Part shown: piece by piece, positions 26,131 through 35,115 of the stretch
Layout: each line of letters opens with the position of its first letter
Numbering within the stretch: position 1 is the stretch's first letter
Assembly (NCBI RefSeq): GCF_900114285.1
Contig: NZ_FOSN01000018.1
Coordinates: 1-64,000 of the forward strand
Direction of reading: 5' to 3'
Length of the DNA: 64,000 bases
Origin: Methylocapsa palsarum
Lineage (GTDB): Bacteria > Pseudomonadota > Alphaproteobacteria > Rhizobiales > Beijerinckiaceae
Made by a program: the position numbers and the translations under genes
The notes under the pieces: generated by a model
Database searches by the model: none
What the model was told of the DNA's origin: nothing
The model's input: only the letters and a program-made list of their open reading frames with translations

Positions 26131-26940
26131 GTGAAAGCCCCGGGGACCCGCGTCGCGCCGGACAACGCCTCTTTCACGCCGGCCGCAAACGCCTCTGCTT
26201 CCGTCACGACGTTCCGGCGCGCGGGGGCCGGCCTCGCCGTGCTGTTTGGTTTTCACGCCGTGCGCGAGGTCTTGCGACGCAATCGTCGCGAGATTTTCGA
26301 TCTCTACGCCACCCCTGCCGCGGCTGAACGGCTTGGCCCGGAAATCGCGGCGAGGGCGCTCAAGCCCAAACTCGTGGAGGCCGAGACTCTGTCCCGACGA
26401 TTGGGCGCCAACGCCGTCCATCAGGGCGTCATGATCGAAGTCCGCCCCCTTCCTGATCTCGACATCTCGGAAATCGCGTCAAACAGCGGCCTGATCCTCG
26501 TTCTCGATCAGATCACCGATCCGCATAATGTCGGCGCGATTTTGCGCACCGCAGCGGCCTTCGCCGTGGACGCCCTCGTGACCACCGACCGCCACGCGCC
26601 GGAAATGACGGGAGTCCTGGCGAAGGCGGCGTCAGGGGGGCTGGAACATGTCTCGATCGTCAGCGTCGTCAATCTGGCCAGAACGCTCAAAAAGCTGGGC
26701 GAAATGGGCTATTGCCGCATTGGACTCGACTCGTCCGGCCCTGTAGCCCTCACCGAGGCTCAGATCGCCCGCCCTGTCGCGCTCGTGTTGGGCGGCGAAG
26801 GCAAAGGGATCAGGCGTCTCACCCGCGAAAATTGCGACCTTGTCGTGCGCCTGGACATGCCGGGCGCGATCAAAAGTCTCAATGTGTCGAACGCCTGTGC
26901 TGTCGCGCTGGCGATGCTGCAGACGCGTCCGCCGCAATAG
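26131..26940 (+). CDS. rlmB: 23S rRNA 2'-O-methyltransferase of the TrmH/SpoU family (RlmB-like)
   Basis: The C-terminal ~150 residues carry the SPOUT motifs: VLDQITDPHNVGAILRTAAAF, then LVLGGEGKGIRRL, then MPGAIKSLNVSNACAVAL. An N-terminal substrate-binding domain (FGFHAVREVLRRN) precedes them. This arrangement matches RlmB, which methylates G2251 of 23S rRNA. I chose GTG 26131, behind AAGGACGGA (269 residues); an in-frame TTG at 26002 would add 43 low-complexity residues. It may instead be another TrmH-type enzyme. Confidence 0.88.
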   Translation: MKAPGTRVAPDNASFTPAANASASVTTFRRAGAGLAVLFGFHAVREVLRRNRREIFDLYATPAAAERLGPEIAARALKPKLVEAETLSRRLGANAVHQGVMIEVRPLPDLDISEIASNSGLILVLDQITDPHNVGAILRTAAAFAVDALVTTDRHAPEMTGVLAKAASGGLEHVSIVSVVNLARTLKKLGEMGYCRIGLDSSGPVALTEAQIARPVALVLGGEGKGIRRLTRENCDLVVRLDMPGAIKSLNVSNACAVALAMLQTRPPQ

Positions 26941-26991
26941 ACCGCAAGCCTCGAGACGACTTATTTCTTCCCAGACTCATTCCTTCCAAAC

Positions 26992-27315
26992 TCACTCCTT
27001 CTCGTCAAAACCTCGATCCGCAGGCGACGATCCTCGATCTTTAGCAGGCAAGGCCTCCGGAACCGGGTCATACCCGGACGTTCCCCATGGATGGCAGCGG
27101 CAGACGCGCTTCAGCCCAAGAACGCCGCCCGTCCAAAGTCCATGCCGGCCGATCGCCTCGTCCATATAGGCCGAACAGGTCGGCAAATGCCGGCAATAGG
27201 ACCCGACGAGCGATGAGAACGTCAGCTGGTAGGTCCGGATCGCCAGATGCGCCATCGTGCGGCCGAGGCTGGAAAGTCGAATCATCCTTAACAAGCGGTT
27301 TTCCCGTCTGGCCAT
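26992..27315 (-). CDS. yidD: YidD family membrane protein insertion efficiency factor
   Basis: The 107-residue frame from ATG 27315 contains the YidD block: an amphipathic N-terminal helix, YQLTFSSLVGSYCRHLPTCS, YMDEAI, and GVLGLKRVCRCHPWGTSGYDPVP with conserved Cys residues. It assists YidC in inserting membrane proteins and lies at the inner membrane. It is usually found between rnpA and yidC, so this separate location is worth noting. A longer start at 27408 is possible but adds no conserved sequence. Confidence 0.9.
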   Translation of the reverse strand: MARRENRLLRMIRLSSLGRTMAHLAIRTYQLTFSSLVGSYCRHLPTCSAYMDEAIGRHGLWTGGVLGLKRVCRCHPWGTSGYDPVPEALPAKDRGSSPADRGFDEKE

Positions 27316-27428
27316 TGCGCGATTTCGACCGGGAGCAATCGTTGCGGCGAAGCGATCGTCATCGGGTGTTGCATGTATGCACTGGCAGGATCGAAAACAG
27401 AGGGTCATAGTCCGGACGCTGATTTGTC

Positions 27429-28280
27429 TTGAACGCTCCAGGTGCCGCTTTGTCCTTGATCAAAAGCTTGGCTGTCGCAAATTTTCTCGCAATGTCCGCC
27501 GTTGCGGCCAACGCGGCTGATGTCGCCCCTTCTCCTGCGCCTGTCGAGGGCTGGACGGTGACGCTGGGGCTTGGCCCCCAGGTCGTGACGTCATTTCCGG
27601 GAGCGCAGACGGTCAGGGTCTGGCCGACGGGCAATTTTGCGTATCGTAAACCCAATGAACCGGCGCCTTTTGTCGCTCCGGACGACGGATTCGGCATCGC
27701 GCTCCTGGATTTTGGCTGGATCAAGGCGGGACCGGTCGGCCGCATCATGTCAAATCGCGGCCTCAGCGACGGCAACGGAAATTTCTACGGGCTGCGAAAC
27801 GTCAACTGGACGCTGGAGCTCGGCGGCTTCCTTGATGTTTACCTTTCGGAACATCTGCGGACCCATCTGGAACTGCGTCAGGGCGTCAATGGCCACGATG
27901 GTCTTGTCGGCAATGTCGCGATCGACGCGATCCAGAAATTCGACGCCTTCACCTTCTCGATCGGCCCGCGTCTGGCACTTGGCAATAGCCAGTTCATGCA
28001 GTCCTATTTTTCGGTCTCGCCCTCCGAGGCTCTCGCGAATGGCAAGGTCTATCCCTACCAGGCCTATGGCGGCGTGACCTCGTTCGGCGGCCTCGCGACA
28101 GTCAAATACGATTTCGATCCGTCCTGGAGCGCCACTCTTTTTGGCGGCTACGACCGGCTGATGAACAGCGCGGCCGCCAGCCCCATCCCGAACAGGCTTG
28201 GTTCGCTCAACGAATACACGGGCGGCGTGATAATCGCTTATTCGTTCAATTTCAAAGGGATCGGCATCCTCGGATTTTAG
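27429..28280 (+). CDS. MipA/OmpV-like outer-membrane protein
   Basis: The 283-residue product has a signal peptide ending near ANA-ADVAP and a mature part of alternating hydrophobic/polar beta strands ending in a C-terminal Phe, as outer-membrane barrels do. The pattern WTVTLGLGPQVVTSFPGA near the start and FGGYDRLMNSAAASPI near the end are typical of the MipA/OmpV family. Some members scaffold peptidoglycan enzymes; the role here is unknown. The TTG start is uncertain, with a second in-frame TTG at 27450. Confidence 0.75.
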   Translation: MNAPGAALSLIKSLAVANFLAMSAVAANAADVAPSPAPVEGWTVTLGLGPQVVTSFPGAQTVRVWPTGNFAYRKPNEPAPFVAPDDGFGIALLDFGWIKAGPVGRIMSNRGLSDGNGNFYGLRNVNWTLELGGFLDVYLSEHLRTHLELRQGVNGHDGLVGNVAIDAIQKFDAFTFSIGPRLALGNSQFMQSYFSVSPSEALANGKVYPYQAYGGVTSFGGLATVKYDFDPSWSATLFGGYDRLMNSAAASPIPNRLGSLNEYTGGVIIAYSFNFKGIGILGF

Positions 28281-28300
28281 GGGCGCCAATTCGGCCGGGA

Positions 28301-28747
28301 TTATCTCGCTCCGGCGCGCTCCATGAGTTCGATCTGGTTCACGCAATCAACCGTGGCCTCGAACGTCAACAGGGTTGACGCGTGACGGGACTTGAAATCA
28401 CGGACCGGCTCGAGCGCGCCAACCTCCGCCCATTTTCCATCTGGCGGCGGCCCGTTGTCTTTCAACATCGCCCGCACCTCCTCGCAAAGCTCCCGCAATT
28501 CAGCGGCGCTGGCCCCGATCACATTGCGCGCCATGATCGACGCGGCGGCTTGACCGAGGGCGCAGGCCTTCACGTCATGCGCGAAATCGGTCACTTTGCC
28601 GTCCTGCATCACGAGATCGACGATCACCGTCGATCCGCATAATTTCGAATGCGCCTTCGCGCTCGCCCCTGGCTCCGCCAGCCGTCCCTGCCGCGGAATG
28701 TTTCCTGCAAGCTCCAAGATGCGGCGATTGTAGACGTCAGTCAGCAT
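28301..28747 (-). CDS. Iron-sulfur cluster assembly scaffold protein (IscU/NifU-N-like)
   Basis: I use ATG 28747 (148 residues), where conserved sequence begins (MLTDVYNRRILELAGNIP). The scaffold fold is indicated by HSKLCGSTV (first Cys) and VKACALGQAAASIMA (second Cys). The third cluster-ligand position of IscU falls in SRHASTLLTFEA, where no Cys is present, as in a divergent group of short NifU-like proteins. It is divergent from folE with a ~180-bp gap. No isc or suf genes are adjacent. Confidence 0.82.
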   Translation of the reverse strand: MLTDVYNRRILELAGNIPRQGRLAEPGASAKAHSKLCGSTVIVDLVMQDGKVTDFAHDVKACALGQAAASIMARNVIGASAAELRELCEEVRAMLKDNGPPPDGKWAEVGALEPVRDFKSRHASTLLTFEATVDCVNQIELMERAGAR

Positions 28748-28924
28748 TGGCTCGCTCGAAAATAAATGTTCAGGTGAAGGCGCACGCACACTATATAGGT
28801 TTCGAGGCCCGTCCGATCAAATCAGGCCGAGCTTCATATCGTTTGGTCCGGACAAACGTCCGTCCGGCGCTCTCCCTCCGGGAGCATGGCCAGGGACGCT
28901 CATTCAAACTCCAGGAGGCGCCAC

Positions 28925-29563
28925 ATGGATGACGTGGTTAAGTCCTTGTTCGAACGTCCTCAGCCCCAGTTAGATCAATCGCCTCCGCCGCGGCCAAGCC
29001 GCGAGGAAGCGGAGGCCGCCGTCGAGGTGCTGTTGCGCTGGACCGGCGACAATACCTCCCGCGAGGGTCTGCGCGATACGCCGAAGCGCGTGGTCAAGGC
29101 CTTCGAGGAATTCTTCTCAGGGTATCATGAAGACGCGGCGAGCGTCCTCGAGCGGATGTTCGAGGAAGTTCATGGCTACGACGACATTGTCCTCGTGCGC
29201 GACATTCCCTTCACGTCGCATTGCGAACATCACGTCGTGCCGTTTTTCGGCGTCGCTCATATCGCCTATTACCCGTCCGAACAGGGCGTCGTCGGACTGT
29301 CCAAACTCGCCAGGCTGGTCGATGTTTTCGCGAAAAGACTGCAGACCCAGGAGGCGTTGACCGCCCAGATCATCGGCGCGATCGATCTGCACCTGCGGCC
29401 GCGAGGCTGCGCGGTCATGCTCGAAGCCGAGCATATGTGTATGTCCATGCGCGGAGTCCGCAAGCAGGGTGCCGAGACGATCACCTCGCAATTCACCGGC
29501 GTCTTCCGTGACGACCCGGCCGAACAGGTCAGATTCCTGTCCATGCTGCGTCGCGGAAAGTGA
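28925..29563 (+). CDS. folE: GTP cyclohydrolase I
   Basis: The 212-residue enzyme makes dihydroneopterin triphosphate, the first step of tetrahydrofolate and pterin synthesis. Zinc ligands are visible in [13 protein letters not shown] and [17 protein letters not shown], and the substrate-binding [10 protein letters not shown] block is near residue 45. AGGAGG lies 7 bases before ATG 28925. hisI follows after 19 bp, so the two are probably co-transcribed. The pterin product could also feed the phenylalanine hydroxylase upstream. Confidence 0.96.
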   Translation: MDDVVKSLFERPQPQLDQSPPPRPSREEAEAAVEVLLRWTGDNTSREGLRDTPKRVVKAFEEFFSGYHEDAASVLERMFEEVHGYDDIVLVRDIPFTSHCEHHVVPFFGVAHIAYYPSEQGVVGLSKLARLVDVFAKRLQTQEALTAQIIGAIDLHLRPRGCAVMLEAEHMCMSMRGVRKQGAETITSQFTGVFRDDPAEQVRFLSMLRRGK

Positions 29564-29582
29564 ACGGACGACAGAAACAAAG

Positions 29583-29969
29583 ATGAGCGAGAACCACGCA
29601 TTGGAGGAAGGCGCGGATTTCACGCCGCGATTCGACGAAAACGGCCTTATCACGTGCATTACCAGGGCGTCCGGCGACGGAGAGGTGCTGATGCTGGCCT
29701 ATATGAACGCTGAAGCGTTGCGGCTGACCCTTGAAACCGGCGTCGCGCATTATTGGTCCCGTTCACGTAAAAGTCTCTGGCGCAAGGGCGACACGTCGGG
29801 GCAAATTCAGACCGTCAAGGAAATCAGGACCGATTGCGATCAGGATGCTCTCCTTCTGACCGTCGAGGCGGCCGGAGACGGAGGCGCGTGCCATACCGGA
29901 CGCCGCTCGTGCTTTTACCGCAAGGTCATCGCTGACGGCCCGAATGTTCGCTTGATGATCGAGGCCTGA
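29583..29969 (+). CDS. hisI: Phosphoribosyl-AMP cyclohydrolase
   Basis: The 128-residue single-domain enzyme opens the adenine ring of phosphoribosyl-AMP in histidine biosynthesis. It has [35 protein letters not shown] and the metal-binding CDQDALLL and [12 protein letters not shown] motifs. It is not fused to HisE, as is usual in Alphaproteobacteria. It follows folE closely and precedes a 31-codon membrane-peptide frame. Confidence 0.96.
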   Translation: MSENHALEEGADFTPRFDENGLITCITRASGDGEVLMLAYMNAEALRLTLETGVAHYWSRSRKSLWRKGDTSGQIQTVKEIRTDCDQDALLLTVEAAGDGGACHTGRRSCFYRKVIADGPNVRLMIEA

Positions 29970-30015
29970 TCGCAATTTTGTTCGCCGCCTCGCGGCTCGC
30001 GGAAGGAGCGATTTC

Positions 30016-30111
30016 ATGAAAAAAGTCTATCTGGCGTACCTGCTTCTGTTCGTCATCGTCGCCATGCTTCTCGTGGCGGCGCTCATGCCGGCGGGCGCCG
30101 GGTCGATGTGA
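30016..30111 (+). CDS. Putative 31-residue membrane miniprotein
   Basis: An ATG at 30016 is preceded by GGAAGGAG. The peptide begins MKKVYLAYLL, has one continuous hydrophobic stretch of about 22 residues (positions 5-26) and ends in a short Gly/Ala tail. The start signal, lysine pair before the helix, position 46 bp after hisI and the terminator downstream all favour a real gene. Function unknown. Confidence 0.6.
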   Translation: MKKVYLAYLLLFVIVAMLLVAALMPAGAGSM

Positions 30112-30407
30112 CGCGCCCAAGCGGCGCGCTGAGCTGAGCGGTCCTTGATTCCACCAAAATTTAATCCATTTCTATGGGTACGGATCTGGTTGATTTGGGA
30201 CGCGCCAGTTTGAGACGCGCCAGAACGCGAAACGGCGGCGGGCCAAGGGGCGGCGGGCGTCACACTCGAAGGCATGAAGACGCCGCCTTTTAATGTTTGA
30301 TTGAGATCGCCGATTCTATCACGGCCGCCGCGAATTTATTTTCGTGAACGCGAGAGTTCTTGAAGAATTGTCAACGCAGGAGGGGAGACAGTCTGGAGGT
30401 GTAGGAC
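30112..30407. other. Spacer with tandem duplication and terminator
   Basis: It holds a 15-bp tandem duplication (30195-30209 and 30210-30224, two mismatches) and the terminator at 30252-30291. The ribosome-binding site GGAGG of the patatin gene lies at its right end. No gene is seen. Confidence 0.6.
30252..30291 (+). terminator. Intrinsic terminator after folE-hisI cluster
   Basis: GGC-G-GGCGTC pairs with GACGCC-GCC (nine pairs, one bulged G) around a 17-base loop, followed by TTTT. Confidence 0.7.
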
Positions 30408-31604
30408 GTGTTCAAGAAAGCGAAGGATTTCGGTCCGGACGCGCAGAAGGTCGTTCGTATCCGCCGTGGCTCTCACCTGAAAGTCGGGGACTTGCATTCA
30501 AAGAACGAAGATCTGCATCCCGCGTTCGACCCCAGGTCGGAAGAACGACGCCCGAGGGTTGAGGAGTTGCACCCGGCGAGTTCTCGGACGTCGCACCATG
30601 ACTCGAGCGATCTCCACCGCCACCGCGCGAAAGCTCATTCGGTTCTTCGCACCGGAAACTTAAAGATCGGAATCGCCCTCGGGGCCGGCGCGGCGCGCGG
30701 CTGGTCTCACATCGGCGTCTTGCGTGAACTCGCCGATCACGGGATTCATCCCAACGTCGTCGTGGGCACCTCTATCGGCGCCGTGGTGGGCGGCTGCTAC
30801 GCTGCTGGCGGCCTCGACGATGTCGCGAATTTCGCGCTTGGCCTGACCAAGCAGCGGGTCGTCGGAATGATGGACGTGTCTTTTTCCGGCGTCGGCCTTC
30901 TCGGAGGAGGCAAGCTCCGGCATCGCCTTGAGCAGGTGCTGGCGGGACGCCGCATCGAAGACCTTGACCGGCGTTTTGGCGCCGTGGCGACAGAGGTCGG
31001 CACCGGTCATGAAATCTGGCTGACAAAAGGTGACGCGGCGACCGCGATCCGCGCCTCCTATGCCTTGCCGGGCATTTTCGAACCGGTTCAGATCAATGGC
31101 CGCTGGCTGTTCGACGGCGCCCTCGTCAATCCCGTTCCCGTCACGGTTTGCCGGGCGCTCGGCGCAGAACTGGTCATCGGCATCAACCTGATCGGCGACA
31201 ATTCATTTCGCGGGTCGGTCATCGACGATCGCCTTTCAATCGAGCCGGCGCTGGAACATCTTTCCGAAAAGCCCTCGAACCCGCTCACCCTGAAGGCGCG
31301 GCTTTTCGGTGGAATGCGGGGCAATTTTCGGCGGCTTTTTGGACGTCGCGAGGATGGCGCGCCGGGCATCGCCAGCGCCATGATGGACGCGTTCAATATC
31401 GCGCAGGGCAGGATATCGCGCTCGCGCCTCGCGGGCGATCCGCCGGACGTGATCGTCAACACGCGCCTCAGCAAGATCGGCCTGTTCGATTTTCACCGGG
31501 CCGACGAACTGATCGAACTGGGACGCGAGGCGACTCGCCGCGCGATCCCCGAGATCGCCGATCAGATCGCGATGACGCCTTTGAGCGAAGCCGAAGCGTC
31601 GTAG
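30408..31604 (+). CDS. Patatin-like phospholipase (RssA-like)
   Basis: The 398-residue protein starts at GTG behind GGAGG. The patatin domain begins at about residue 85: glycine-rich oxyanion loop (GIALGAGAARGWSHIG), nucleophile elbow GTSIG near residue 121, and the catalytic Asp in DGALVNPVPV near residue 236. These form a Ser-Asp dyad lipid acyl hydrolase. The N-terminal ~80 residues are basic, His/Glu-rich and probably disordered, unlike most RssA homologues. No signal peptide was found, so it is cytoplasmic or peripheral. The stop TAG is followed by AGCATATT, resembling one end of the dispersed repeat. Confidence 0.88.
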   Translation: MFKKAKDFGPDAQKVVRIRRGSHLKVGDLHSKNEDLHPAFDPRSEERRPRVEELHPASSRTSHHDSSDLHRHRAKAHSVLRTGNLKIGIALGAGAARGWSHIGVLRELADHGIHPNVVVGTSIGAVVGGCYAAGGLDDVANFALGLTKQRVVGMMDVSFSGVGLLGGGKLRHRLEQVLAGRRIEDLDRRFGAVATEVGTGHEIWLTKGDAATAIRASYALPGIFEPVQINGRWLFDGALVNPVPVTVCRALGAELVIGINLIGDNSFRGSVIDDRLSIEPALEHLSEKPSNPLTLKARLFGGMRGNFRRLFGRREDGAPGIASAMMDAFNIAQGRISRSRLAGDPPDVIVNTRLSKIGLFDFHRADELIELGREATRRAIPEIADQIAMTPLSEAEAS

Positions 31605-31619
31605 AGCATATTTTGGGCC

Positions 31620-32051
31620 TCAAGCCGTCGCGATATATTCGCGCAAAGCCTGATGCTCGTGCTCCATTTCCTCGAGACGATATTTGACGATGTCGCCAAT
31701 CGAGACGAGACCCACGAGCCGGCCGTCCCGGAGAACCGGAAGATGCCGGAAACGGTCCTTGGTCATCCGCTCGACGGAGGCGCGCACGCATTCGCCTTCG
31801 TGAGTGGTGTAGACGTTTTTGGTCATGTGCGCGGCGATCGGATCATTCAGCGCGCTGGCGCCGTGGTCGCTGATCGCGCGAATGATGTCGCGCTCGGAAA
31901 GAATGCCAACGACGCCGCCGCGCGCATCCGTGACGACGACAGCGCCGATTTTGTGGAACCTCAGTTTCTCGGCGGCCTGGACCAAGGTCGCGCTTGGTTG
32001 AGTGGTGATGATCTCCCGGCCTTTGGATGCAAGAATACGCGCAATCGTCAT
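31620..32051 (-). CDS. Tandem CBS-domain protein
   Basis: The 143-residue protein consists of two CBS motifs (GAVVVTDARGGVVGILSERDI and RHLPVLRDGRLVGLVSIGDI) in a Bateman module, with no attached catalytic domain. Such stand-alone pairs bind adenine nucleotides or related ligands and regulate other proteins. The partner is unknown. It converges on the patatin gene with a 15-bp gap. Confidence 0.9.
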   Translation of the reverse strand: MTIARILASKGREIITTQPSATLVQAAEKLRFHKIGAVVVTDARGGVVGILSERDIIRAISDHGASALNDPIAAHMTKNVYTTHEGECVRASVERMTKDRFRHLPVLRDGRLVGLVSIGDIVKYRLEEMEHEHQALREYIATA

Positions 32052-32222
32052 GCGTTCCTCCGTAAAAAAGCGGGCGCCGGCTTTAGCAGGCTTATTGTTC
32101 GCCGTGCTGGGACGGCGGTCTTGAACCGCGGAAGAATGCGCCCGTTCCAGCGTCTTCGCAAGCGAGACCGCCGCCAGTCAAATCGATGCGGACAAATCGA
32201 TACTGTCAGAACGTAAAGGGGT

Positions 32223-32939
32223 CTAGAATCGCGGCTCGGCGAAAGCGTCGCCATGCGCCTTGGCTGAGACGGCTTCAAAACGCCCGTTCGCCTCGTCGAG
32301 GGCCAGCAGCTTGCCTTCAGCTATGCTGAAATAGGCGCCGTGAAGGCTAAGATCGCCTTGTTTCTCGCGCGCGGCGATCGCCGGAAAACTCCGCAGATTT
32401 TCCAGCCCCTGCACAATCGACGCAAGCGCGAGCCGTTCGCAATAATCATCGAGGGGCAGGCTCGTGGGCCCGATCTTCTCGGCGGCCGCGCCGATGAGGC
32501 TGATCCACTTGCCGATGAAATCGCCCGAAGACAGCGGCCTTTTGGTCGGATCGAGCGCGTTTTCCGCGAAGGCGCGCACGCCGCCGCAACTGGCGTGCCC
32601 GAACACCACGACATGCTCGACCCCAAGGCCAAGCACGGCATATTCGAGGGCCGCGGATGTGCCATGGAGATCATCATTGGGCGCATAGGGGGGAACCAGA
32701 TTGGCGACATTCCTCACAACGAAAATCTCGCCCGGGCCCGCGTCGAAGATGACTTCGGGGGACACGCGCGAATCGCAGCACCCGATCAGCATGATGCTCG
32801 GGTTCTGCCCTTTCGCGGCCAGCTGGTGAAAACGGCTTTGTTCGCGCGCAAACCGGCCCGTCAAAAAGGATTCGTAACCAATGACCAGCCGCTCCGGCAG
32901 GTGCAGATCGATCGAGGTGTTTGCTGAGGGCGCCGGCAT
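32223..32939 (-). CDS. Beta-class carbonic anhydrase
   Basis: The 238-residue enzyme interconverts CO2 and bicarbonate. The zinc site is evident: CDSR in IGCCDSRVSPEV near residue 55, and HASC in VVFGHASCGGVRAF near residue 115, giving the Cys-His-Cys ligands and the Asp-Arg dyad. VRNVANLVPPY is also conserved. It has no signal peptide and is cytoplasmic. It is probably monocistronic. Confidence 0.95.
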   Translation of the reverse strand: MPAPSANTSIDLHLPERLVIGYESFLTGRFAREQSRFHQLAAKGQNPSIMLIGCCDSRVSPEVIFDAGPGEIFVVRNVANLVPPYAPNDDLHGTSAALEYAVLGLGVEHVVVFGHASCGGVRAFAENALDPTKRPLSSGDFIGKWISLIGAAAEKIGPTSLPLDDYCERLALASIVQGLENLRSFPAIAAREKQGDLSLHGAYFSIAEGKLLALDEANGRFEAVSAKAHGDAFAEPRF

Positions 32940-33240
32940 GTCTAGGTTGAGACCCCTTTAAACGGCGAAGGCGCCGGAACTGGCTATAGAACACAGGGCG
33001 TCACAGCCGGTCAATTCGCGGGATTTTTGTTCAAAAATTGCGAGTGGTTAAACCGTGACGATTCCATTTGTGGCGAAAAGCTCGAATCGCCGCTCTCTGA
33101 TCTGGCGGATCAATTTTGATCCGCAGTCCATCAAACATGAGCGCGCGGTTCCGCAAGGACGCCTCAAGCACGTTTGATCCGCTCGCGCCAGTTGTGGGGC
33201 GAAAGCATTTCACCATATAACTTTTCCATAAGGAAAGCCG
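32940..33240. other. Spacer without a recognised gene
   Basis: About 300 bases between divergent carbonic anhydrase and glutaredoxin genes. It must contain both promoters. A weak AAGGAAAG ribosome-binding site precedes grxC. Nothing else was recognised. Confidence 0.5.
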
Positions 33241-33510
33241 ATGCCAAAGATCACGATCTATACGACAGCCGCCTGTCCATATTGCCTTAGCGCCAAGGAT
33301 CTCTTGCGCCGCAAGCGCCTCGATTTCACCGAGATTCCCGTTGACGGCGATCCCGCGGACCGACGGAAGATGAGCGAACGGGCGGGCGGAAGCACGACAG
33401 TCCCGCAAATCTTCCTTGGCGACCGCCACATTGGCGGCTGTGACGAACTCTATGAACTGGAACGGCTCGGCAAACTGGATGTGCTGCTCGTCGGCGCGGA
33501 CCATGATTAA
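33241..33510 (+). CDS. grxC: Glutaredoxin 3 (dithiol)
   Basis: The 89-residue thioredoxin-fold protein has the CPYC active site at residues 12-15, the cis-Pro motif TVPQIF, and the GG-C-DEL glutathione-binding end. It reduces disulfides and mixed disulfides with glutathione. Its 3' end overlaps the start of the DUF1178 gene by 8 bases, a pairing I associate with Alphaproteobacteria. Confidence 0.96.
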   Translation: MPKITIYTTAACPYCLSAKDLLRRKRLDFTEIPVDGDPADRRKMSERAGGSTTVPQIFLGDRHIGGCDELYELERLGKLDVLLVGADHD

Positions 33511-33958
33511 GTTCTCGCTGGTCTGCGCCAAGGGACACGAGTTTATCAGCTGGTTCCGCAATGGAGCGGCCTATGAGTCCCAGACTAAAGCTGGGCTTAT
33601 CTCCTGTCCGGAATGCCAGGAGACAATCGTCAGGAAAGCGATCATGGCGCCGGCCATCGCCGTCACGCGCCCCGGTGAGATCAAGGATCCGTCGGCTTCG
33701 TCCGAATCAACGCCTGGGCCGCTGCTCGGCGAGGACGATCGAACCCTCCGGGCGGCCGTCGAGGAACTGCGGTCGAGGATCCTCGAACATTCCGATGACG
33801 TCGGCGCGGACTTCCCAAGGGAAGCGCGAAAAATCCACGACGGCCTCGTCAGCGAACGCGCGATTCATGGAAGAGCAAGTTACGAAGAAGCTCGCGCCTT
33901 GATCGAGGATGGAATTCGGATTCTCCCGCTTCCTACTCTCCCCGAGGATTTTCATTAG
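33503..33958 (+). CDS. DUF1178 family protein
   Basis: The start is ATG 33503 inside the end of grxC (151 residues). The N-terminus has the DUF1178 pattern FSLVCAKGHEFISWFRNG followed by CPECQETIVRKAIMAPAIA, with Cys pairs that probably bind zinc. The central region is acidic and variable. Function is unknown; overlap with grxC suggests a redox or metal-related role. Its stop codon lies inside a 12-bp tandem duplication. Confidence 0.9.
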   Translation: MIKFSLVCAKGHEFISWFRNGAAYESQTKAGLISCPECQETIVRKAIMAPAIAVTRPGEIKDPSASSESTPGPLLGEDDRTLRAAVEELRSRILEHSDDVGADFPREARKIHDGLVSERAIHGRASYEEARALIEDGIRILPLPTLPEDFH

Positions 33959-34131
33959 TCTTTGCGCCAGTCTTTGCGATGGAAGCGCTTTTCAACAGAC
34001 CCTCAGGCGGCATGCCCGAAAGCACTTGTGTTTCCGCAACATCATGATCCGGGACATCTTTATAATCGGCCCTGGGCAATCCCCGCCGGGCGTCGGTCGA
34101 ACACGCTCTCTCTTTCGTTTAAATAACGATC

Positions 34132-34533
34132 TCAAGCAGCGAATTTTCTCGTCTCATAGGCGGCGTAACGAACCTCGGAATCCGTAAGGACCGAGGTGAT
34201 GACCAGATGGATCAGCTTGATCACGTCCTCGCGGCAGGTCGCGACGTTATCATTCCAGCGCGTATAGGTATAAGGATAGTTATACTTTTCGAGAAGCACT
34301 TCAGAGATCTTTTTCTCGAAGTACGGAAAGTAAAATTCCTCATTCCCCGGATCGATTGTGCGCCAGGCTTTCACGAGAGCGCCGGACAGGCAATAGCAAG
34401 CCGCGTCCTGACTGTCAGGGCTGCACAGATGGCCCTTGGTGTCCCGGGCCATCGTATATTTGTTCCACCCTTTGCCTTCGAGAAGCCGGCGGGTTTCCAT
34501 CAGTACTCTAATAATGTTCTCGTTGTTGGTCAT
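34132..34533 (-). CDS. DUF6197-like hypothetical protein
   Basis: I prefer ATG 34533 behind AGAGG (133 residues) over a TTG at 34578. The sequence has LLEGKGWNKYTMARDTKGHL, ACYCLSGALVKAW and a Tyr-rich middle, which match small proteins grouped as DUF6197. Function unknown. The gene sits beside an AT-rich spacer and uses more AT-rich codons than its neighbours, suggesting transfer. Confidence 0.7.
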   Translation of the reverse strand: MTNNENIIRVLMETRRLLEGKGWNKYTMARDTKGHLCSPDSQDAACYCLSGALVKAWRTIDPGNEEFYFPYFEKKISEVLLEKYNYPYTYTRWNDNVATCREDVIKLIHLVITSVLTDSEVRYAAYETRKFAA

Positions 34534-35115
34534 CTCAGCCTCTGTAGAAAACGAGCCGTCAGGGCGATAAATTGCCAAAGCCTGGACCAGAGAAGCTGAC
34601 CGCTTTCTGATTCATGATAACTTTTCATAAATAATATTTTTCAGTATAAATCTATCAGGGATAGTTTTAATCAGATGCTCGCGAACATGTTTTATTCGTT
34701 ATCGCCCCCCTGATCTACCTTTAGACTGATCCGACAAAAAGACCCATTTGCGGAGTCAAAGCGCCGAACTTTCACAACACTTTTATTTTTAACTTAGGAA
34801 GCGCGATGAACTTCCGATCTGTCGTTGTCGTACAGATAGGAGGCGGTCAAGTTCAGCAAAATCAACTTTTAGTGTACGCAATTTCTCGCTTTTGACAGCG
34901 GCTTTGCGTGATTCAACTGTAACGTGCAAGGTTCGCCGACGGTAAAGCCTTCTCGTGACGGCCTTCGCCTGGGCGCTTTTTTGTTGGGCTGTGTGTATTC
35001 ACACGACCAGGACCAAGATGTGCGTTGACGCACACAGCCCTTTCCCAGCCGCCGGGACGACGCGGTCGAGACAGGGATCGCGCAAGAGATTGAGAGACGA
35101 TGATCGTTCCAAGGC
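34534..35115. other. AT-rich spacer
   Basis: About 580 bases, noticeably AT-rich between 34610 and 34900 compared with the surrounding sequence. A possible 29-codon frame lies at 34806-34895. The right end returns to normal composition. No mobile-element gene was recognised. Confidence 0.5.
34806..34895 (+). CDS. Possible 29-residue small protein
   Basis: ATG at 34806 is preceded by AGGAAG at good spacing. The peptide (MNFRSVVVVQIGGG, then a Gln-rich stretch, then VYAISRF) has no recognised family. Confidence 0.25.
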   Translation: MNFRSVVVVQIGGGQVQQNQLLVYAISRF

